Part shown: piece by piece, positions 59,974-64,000 of the stretch
How the letters are laid out: each line of letters opens with the position of its first letter
Position numbering within the stretch: position 1 is the stretch's first letter
Assembly (NCBI RefSeq): GCF_002631185.1
Contig: NZ_PDNU01000023.1
Location: 23,728 to 87,727 of the forward strand
DNA: 64,000 nucleotides
Reading direction: 5' to 3'
From: Teichococcus rhizosphaerae
Lineage (GTDB): Bacteria; Pseudomonadota; Alphaproteobacteria; Acetobacterales; Acetobacteraceae
Position numbers and translations under genes: made by a program
Notes under the pieces: model-generated
The model's input: only the letters and a program-made list of their open reading frames with translations
What the model was told of the DNA's origin: nothing
Databases searched by the model: none

Positions 59974-60843
59974 TCAGCCCAGGAAGGCCAGCGCCACCCC
60001 GCAGGCCTCGCCGGCCGGCACCAGGATGCGGCCGGGCCTTTCCAGCATCGGCACGCCGCCGGCCTGCAGCGTGGCCCGCGTCGCGTCCAGCCCGCCGCTC
60101 CGCCCCTCGTCCTGGTCACCGGTGCGGAAGCCCAGCGCCACCATGCGCTCGCCCTTCCCGGGGAGGGTGGGCAGCGCCTCGCCCCAATGGCTGCGCGCCG
60201 CCTCGGGCAGCAGCACCAGCACCGTGCCCTCCGCCGCGCGGATCGCCATGCCGCCCGCCACCGGCGCCACCGCCTCGTCCCCGAACAGGGCGCGGTAGGG
60301 CGCCACGGCCCGCGCCGGGTCGTCGCTGACGATGCCGAACTCGGCGATGCCGGTAACGCCATTGGCATGGCGCTGCCATTCCGGCCGCCACACCAGCTCG
60401 GGCGTGAAGTGGTGGCAGAAGAAGACGCGGCCGCCGAAGGTGACCTCGGGCCCCAGATGCGTCACCCGGAAATGCGCCTCGGGGCTGGTGCCATCGGGGA
60501 GGGCGACGGGGCGGACGAACTCGCGGGATTCCTGCACCGGCAGGCCGGCGGCGGCCACCCGGTCGCGGAAGCCGGCATCGGCCGATGGCTTGAACACCAG
60601 GCCGCCCAGGCCGGCCGGCATGCTGAGCAGCTCCGGCCGCGCGGCGGCGCGCCCCGGCTCGAAGCCCAGCAGCTCCAGGTAGTCCGTGCCGAAGATGGCG
60701 AGGTTGTTGCTGGAGCCCAGCGAATGATGGCCGCGCTCGGTGAGCTGGAAGCCGAGCCGGGCATAGCGCTCCGCGGCCTCGTCCAGCCGGTCGCCGACAT
60801 TGATCACCACATGGTCGATGGCGGGCTGCAGCACGGCGGTCAT
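59974..60843 (-). CDS. VOC-superfamily protein (glyoxalase-like domain)
   Basis: The 289-residue protein has an N-terminal VOC module (IDHVVINVGDRLDEAAERYARLGF; DYLELLGF) and a second copy (GIAEFGIVSDDPARAVAPYRALFG). It ends with VPAGEACGVALAFLG. It resembles the glyoxalase-like domain proteins of unknown substrate. It is convergent with gntR and not clearly in an operon. Confidence 0.83.
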   Translation of the reverse strand: MTAVLQPAIDHVVINVGDRLDEAAERYARLGFQLTERGHHSLGSSNNLAIFGTDYLELLGFEPGRAAARPELLSMPAGLGGLVFKPSADAGFRDRVAAAGLPVQESREFVRPVALPDGTSPEAHFRVTHLGPEVTFGGRVFFCHHFTPELVWRPEWQRHANGVTGIAEFGIVSDDPARAVAPYRALFGDEAVAPVAGGMAIRAAEGTVLVLLPEAARSHWGEALPTLPGKGERMVALGFRTGDQDEGRSGGLDATRATLQAGGVPMLERPGRILVPAGEACGVALAFLG

Positions 60844-60937
60844 GGGCCAGTTCCTTCCATGGCGGTTCGGGCCGGCATCATGGGCTGTGCCGCCCGCTTT
60901 GCGAAGCGGCCGGGCCGTGGCGCCGCCCCGCCTCCGC

Positions 60938-61219
60938 TCATTCCGCGCCCGCGCCGGAAGCCCGCAGGCGGATGACGCCGCGCACCTCCTCGGCCGGCAC
61001 GGGCTTGCCCTTGCGCAGGATCTCGATGCGCCCTTCCTTTTGCAGCCTCAGCGCGGCGTGGCGGATGGGCGTCATCAGGCCGCGCCACACCGGGTCCGGC
61101 GCCAGGGCGCGCGCCACCTCGCTCGGGCAGACCGACTTGCCGGGGCCGCAGGCGGCGGTCTGGCGCAGGATCTCCTCGCCCAGCATCTCGGGGGAAGGGC
61201 GTTTCGGCTCGGCGGACAT
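60938..61219 (-). CDS. DUF3253-like small protein
   Basis: The 93-residue protein shows the DUF3253 pattern: a winged-helix-like segment with SVCPSEVARALAPDPVWRGLM and RLQKEGRIEILRKGKPV. Its function is unknown; a DNA- or RNA-binding role is likely from the fold. ATG 61219 is used. It follows the MFS gene by 25 bases. Confidence 0.78.
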   Translation of the reverse strand: MSAEPKRPSPEMLGEEILRQTAACGPGKSVCPSEVARALAPDPVWRGLMTPIRHAALRLQKEGRIEILRKGKPVPAEEVRGVIRLRASGAGAE

Positions 61220-61244
61220 GGGCAAAACTCCGGTCGGGAAGAAC

Positions 61245-62603
61245 TCAGCGGGGCCTGGCGGTGAGGCGCGAGAAGCTGATCAGCGCCGCCGCGGCGGCGA
61301 TGGCGGCGGCCACGCCCAGCCCCCGCATGGCGCCATTCTCCCCCGCCAGCCGCAAGGTCAAGGCCGCGAGCGCGGCGCCGCTCGTCTGGCCCAGCAGGCG
61401 GGAGGTGGAAAGCATGCCGCTGGCCCCGCCGCTGCGCTCGCGCGGGGCGGAGGACAGCAGGGCGCGGTTGTTGGGGCTCTGGAACAGGCCGAAGCCCAGG
61501 CCGCACAGCGCCATGCGCCAGCCGATGTCGAGGGCGGTGGGGGCGTCCGGCAGCCAGGCCAGCAGCGCCAGCCCCGTGGCCATCAGCCCGAGGCCCAGGC
61601 CTCCGAGCAGCCCGGCCGGTAGCCTGTCGGAGGCGCGGCCGGCGAGCGGCGAGACGATGATGAGGACCAGCGGCCAGGGCGTCATCAGCAGCCCCGTCTC
61701 CACCTGGCTGCGGCCGAGGCCGTGCTGGAGGAAGAAGGGCAGGGCCACGAAGGCGAGCATCTGCGCCGCGAAGGAACAGATGGAGGTGACGACCGAAAGG
61801 GCGAAGACGGGGATGCGCAGCAGGTCCACCGGCAGCAGCGGCGCCGCGCGCCCGGCCTGCCGGCGCACCAGCGCGATGCCGGCCAGCACGCCGCTCCCCA
61901 GGATCAGCCCCGCCTGCCAGGCGGGGGCACCGCGGGCGAACTGCTCCAGCGCCGTCATCACCAGCCCGAAGGTGGCGGCGCTGAGGATGGCGCTGGCGGC
62001 ATCGAAGGGGCGGCGCGCACGGGGTGTCGCGGGCAGGAAGCGGATGGCCAGCAGCAGCGCCAGCGCGCCCACGGGGATGTTGACCGCGAAGATCCAGGGC
62101 CAGTGCGCCACGCTCAGGATGGCGGCCGCCACGCTCGGCCCCAGCACCGAGGAGATGGCCACCACCAGCGCGTTGACGCCCACCCCCTGGCCCAGCAGCC
62201 GCTGCGGATAGATGAAGCGCACGAGGGCCGTGTTGACGCTCATCAGCCCGGCGGCGCCGAGCCCCTGCACGGCGCGGGCCGTGGCGAGGCCGGCCAGGCT
62301 GTCCGCCATGGCGCAGAACAGGGAGGCGATGACGAACAGCGCGAGGCCGGTGCGGTAGATCTTCTCGTGCCCGATCAGCTCGCCCAGCGAGGCCAGCGGC
62401 AGCAGCGCCATGACCACGGCGATCTGGTAGGCGTTGACCACCAGGATGGCATCGGAGGGCGGCACGCGCAGGTCGGCCGCGATGGCGGGAAGGGCGACGT
62501 TGGCGATGGATGAATCCATGACCGCCATGGCGATGGAGACGGCGAGCGCCAGCACCGCCCAGAGCCGCTGCGGCTGCGGCAGGCCATCGTTTTCCTCTTG
62601 CAT
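61245..62603 (-). CDS. MFS multidrug-type exporter (DHA2, EmrB/QacA-like)
   Basis: The 452-residue protein has about 14 hydrophobic segments. The DHA motif in AVMDSSIANVALPAIAADL is present, with VVNAYQIAVV and the motif C-like region VLGPSVAAAIL. It should expel a drug, dye or bile-like compound in exchange for protons. AGGAGG lies upstream of ATG 62603. No membrane-fusion gene (emrA) is next to it, so it may work alone. Confidence 0.87.
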   Translation of the reverse strand: MQEENDGLPQPQRLWAVLALAVSIAMAVMDSSIANVALPAIAADLRVPPSDAILVVNAYQIAVVMALLPLASLGELIGHEKIYRTGLALFVIASLFCAMADSLAGLATARAVQGLGAAGLMSVNTALVRFIYPQRLLGQGVGVNALVVAISSVLGPSVAAAILSVAHWPWIFAVNIPVGALALLLAIRFLPATPRARRPFDAASAILSAATFGLVMTALEQFARGAPAWQAGLILGSGVLAGIALVRRQAGRAAPLLPVDLLRIPVFALSVVTSICSFAAQMLAFVALPFFLQHGLGRSQVETGLLMTPWPLVLIIVSPLAGRASDRLPAGLLGGLGLGLMATGLALLAWLPDAPTALDIGWRMALCGLGFGLFQSPNNRALLSSAPRERSGGASGMLSTSRLLGQTSGAALAALTLRLAGENGAMRGLGVAAAIAAAAALISFSRLTARPR

Positions 62604-62723
62604 CCGGCGCCGTTTCCTCCTGTGGGGCAGAAAGGCCGACCATGCGCCCGGGCGCGGCCGGGCGCCAGGGGCTGACGCCGCCCCTCGGCCATGCCCGGGG
62701 GAGCAGCCACCATCGCCCAGCGC

Positions 62724-62760
62724 AAGGCAGGGCAGGGCGGGGCAGGGCAAGGTAGGGCGG
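62724..62760. repeat. Short GGCAG/GGGCA tandem repeat
   Basis: About six imperfect 5-bp units of the type GGCAG/GGGCG lie in the gap upstream of the MFS gene's start side and directly before the DUF1194 stop. It looks like simple-sequence slippage. Confidence 0.5.
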
Positions 62761-62762
62761 CT

Positions 62763-63518
62763 TCAGGCGTAGGCACGCTCCACCAGAGGGCCGGGGGGCG
62801 GGTTGCTGGCGATCTCGCGGATGATCTTGCGCCGCACCGCGCCCTCAAAGGCGGGGAAGCCCTCGGCCACCATCAGGAAGGCGCCGGTGCCGCCGATCAC
62901 CTCGTCGCGGTAATAGTCGTCGAGCGGCGGCATCAGGTCGGCGAATTGCGGCGGGGGCGGGGTGCGGTCGAGCACGGCCAGGCCGTTCAGCGCGATGCCC
63001 TTCTCCAGCGCCTCGGCCCGCGCCTCGGCGAGGGGGCGGCCGGAGTTGTTCACCCCGTCGCCGGAGATGTCCACCACCTGCCGCGTGCCCTCGTAGCCCT
63101 GGCCGAACAGCGAGGCCGCGAAGTCGATGGCGGCGGAGATGGAGGTGTAGAGGTGCGCCCGGCGCGGCGCCGCGTCGATGGCCGCCGCGAAGCGCCCGCC
63201 GCTGGCCGCGCCGTCGATCCGCGTCCAGGGCACCAGCAGTTCCTGCACGTTCCAGTCGGACCAGGTGAAGAAGCAGACGGCGATGGCGCCGATGGCCCCG
63301 CGCGCGATGCCATCCGTCAGGCGCGGGTCGCGGAAGGCGGCCGCGTAGCCGCGGAACTGCAGTTCCTGCTCCTCGGCGCTCATCGAGCGGCTGACATCCA
63401 CTGCCAGCGCCAGCTCGACATCCACCGGCTCCATCGCCCGCGCCCGGCCCGGGGCCAGGATGGCCGGCGCCGCCAGCAGCCCGGCCGAGGCATGGCGGAA
63501 GAATTCCCTACATCGCAT
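62763..63518 (-). CDS. DUF1194 (von Willebrand-like) exported protein
   Basis: The 251-residue protein has a signal peptide (FRHASAGLLAAPAILAPG), then a VWA-like fold with the MIDAS start VDVELALAVDVSRSMSAEE (D-x-S-x-S) and DISGDGVNN. It matches DUF1194, exported alphaproteobacterial proteins of unknown role. Adhesion or metal-dependent binding is an inference from the fold. A lone gene on the minus strand. Confidence 0.85.
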   Translation of the reverse strand: MRCREFFRHASAGLLAAPAILAPGRARAMEPVDVELALAVDVSRSMSAEEQELQFRGYAAAFRDPRLTDGIARGAIGAIAVCFFTWSDWNVQELLVPWTRIDGAASGGRFAAAIDAAPRRAHLYTSISAAIDFAASLFGQGYEGTRQVVDISGDGVNNSGRPLAEARAEALEKGIALNGLAVLDRTPPPPQFADLMPPLDDYYRDEVIGGTGAFLMVAEGFPAFEGAVRRKIIREIASNPPPGPLVERAYA

Positions 63519-63707
63519 CCCGACTCTCCGTCAGCAGGGGCCGTGCACTGCCTTTCCTTTCTTCAACCTATCGGATGAATTTTGTGCATCGCAACATGAG
63601 AAGCGTCATGGCTGCGCTTCACGGCACGCGGGGCGAATTCATGGCCCTCCGGCAACCAGCGCCCGGCTGCCCGTTTGTCCTCACGAGACCATCCATGAGG
63701 AGGGCCC

Positions 63708-63944
63708 ATGCGCAGCCCCGATTTCCGCGCCCCCGACTTCCCTGTCATCGGCAGGCGGGCGCAGCTTCCGATCCCGCCCAGTGATCCGCCGGCGCCCATG
63801 CCGCCGCCCACCGAACCGCCCGGGCCCGACCTGCCGGAGCCGCCCATCGACGAGCCGCCGGGCCAGGACCAGCCCACGCCCGACGCACCCGACATCCCGC
63901 CGCTCGGCGATCCGCCCGGCGAGCGGCCCATGCGGATGAACTGA
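63708..63944 (+). CDS. Small proline-rich protein of unknown function
   Basis: The 78-residue protein is nearly one-third proline with Asp/Glu between (PPSDPPAPMPPPTEPPGP and similar), so it is probably unstructured. GAGGAGG immediately precedes ATG 63708. There is no signal peptide or hydrophobic segment. The strong ribosome site supports it as real; nothing suggests its role. Confidence 0.6.
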   Translation: MRSPDFRAPDFPVIGRRAQLPIPPSDPPAPMPPPTEPPGPDLPEPPIDEPPGQDQPTPDAPDIPPLGDPPGERPMRMN

Positions 63945-64000
63945 AGGGGCTCCCGCCGAACCAGGCGGGGCAGGCCGGCGCCCCGCCGCTCGGTTCCCGG

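Noticed and set aside
62724..62760. A CRISPR array or regulatory iteron
   Set aside because: The units are 5 bp and imperfect; this is a simple-sequence repeat. No CRISPR array was seen anywhere in the window.

Overview
The window is high-GC DNA, roughly 70 percent by eye, from a bacterium. The gene content points to an alphaproteobacterium of the Acetobacteraceae, Roseomonas-like type. Signs of this are a Bug-type tricarboxylate receptor, a class II DAHP synthase, several D-2-hydroxyacid dehydrogenases, an IlvD/Edd sugar-acid dehydratase and a DUF1194 protein. The taxonomy is inferred from gene families; no rRNA or tRNA gene was seen.

Bases 1 to about 13,100 look accessory. The region carries metal and metalloid functions: the 3' end of a CcdA-like gene, a persulfide-dioxygenase-like hydrolase, a cation diffusion facilitator, an ACR3-like arsenite permease, a merR/merT pair with a GDCCVxC protein, and a padR-flavoprotein-MFS-arsN operon rich in vicinal cysteines. 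It also holds small unknown genes, a candidate ADP-ribosyltransferase-like two-gene unit, two abutting inverted yedK remnants, a 24-bp direct duplication and a small inverted-repeat-bounded segment next to parE.

From 13,151 onward the DNA is compact and chromosomal in character. It starts with parE, dps, an MFS exporter, a ketopantoate reductase, a nucleoside deoxyribosyltransferase, otsA, an ABC exporter, a group 4 glycosyltransferase and an iron-type ABC permease. Next come a flavin reductase with two tandem hydroxyacid dehydrogenases, an SDR with a Zn hydrolase, a large repeat/cadherin-like protein, a penicillin acylase, and an IclR-controlled D-aminoacylase-like region. From 40,299 to 51,221 there are a LysE exporter, class II DAHP synthase, nicotinate phosphoribosyltransferase, a tyrA-like gene, an M20 peptidase, an MBL/SDR/peptide-receptor operon, gpt and csaA. 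The last part holds gamma-glutamyltransferase, an amidase, a Bug/RraA-like/L-arabinonate dehydratase/hydroxyacid dehydrogenase operon facing a GntR regulator, a drug-type MFS exporter and a DUF1194 protein.

The most interesting signal is upstream of the tyrA-like gene, on the minus strand at 44,430-44,570. A promoter-like sequence is placed so that transcription would begin at the ATG of a 16-codon leader peptide containing Tyr-Tyr. The Tyr codons are directly followed by a hairpin spanning the stop codon, and then by a terminator-like hairpin able to pair alternatively with the first. This has the architecture of a tyrosine-sensing transcription attenuator with a leaderless leader peptide. 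Other leads are the cysteine-rich PadR operon, the 24-bp duplication around the hydrolase gene, and the ART-like pair.
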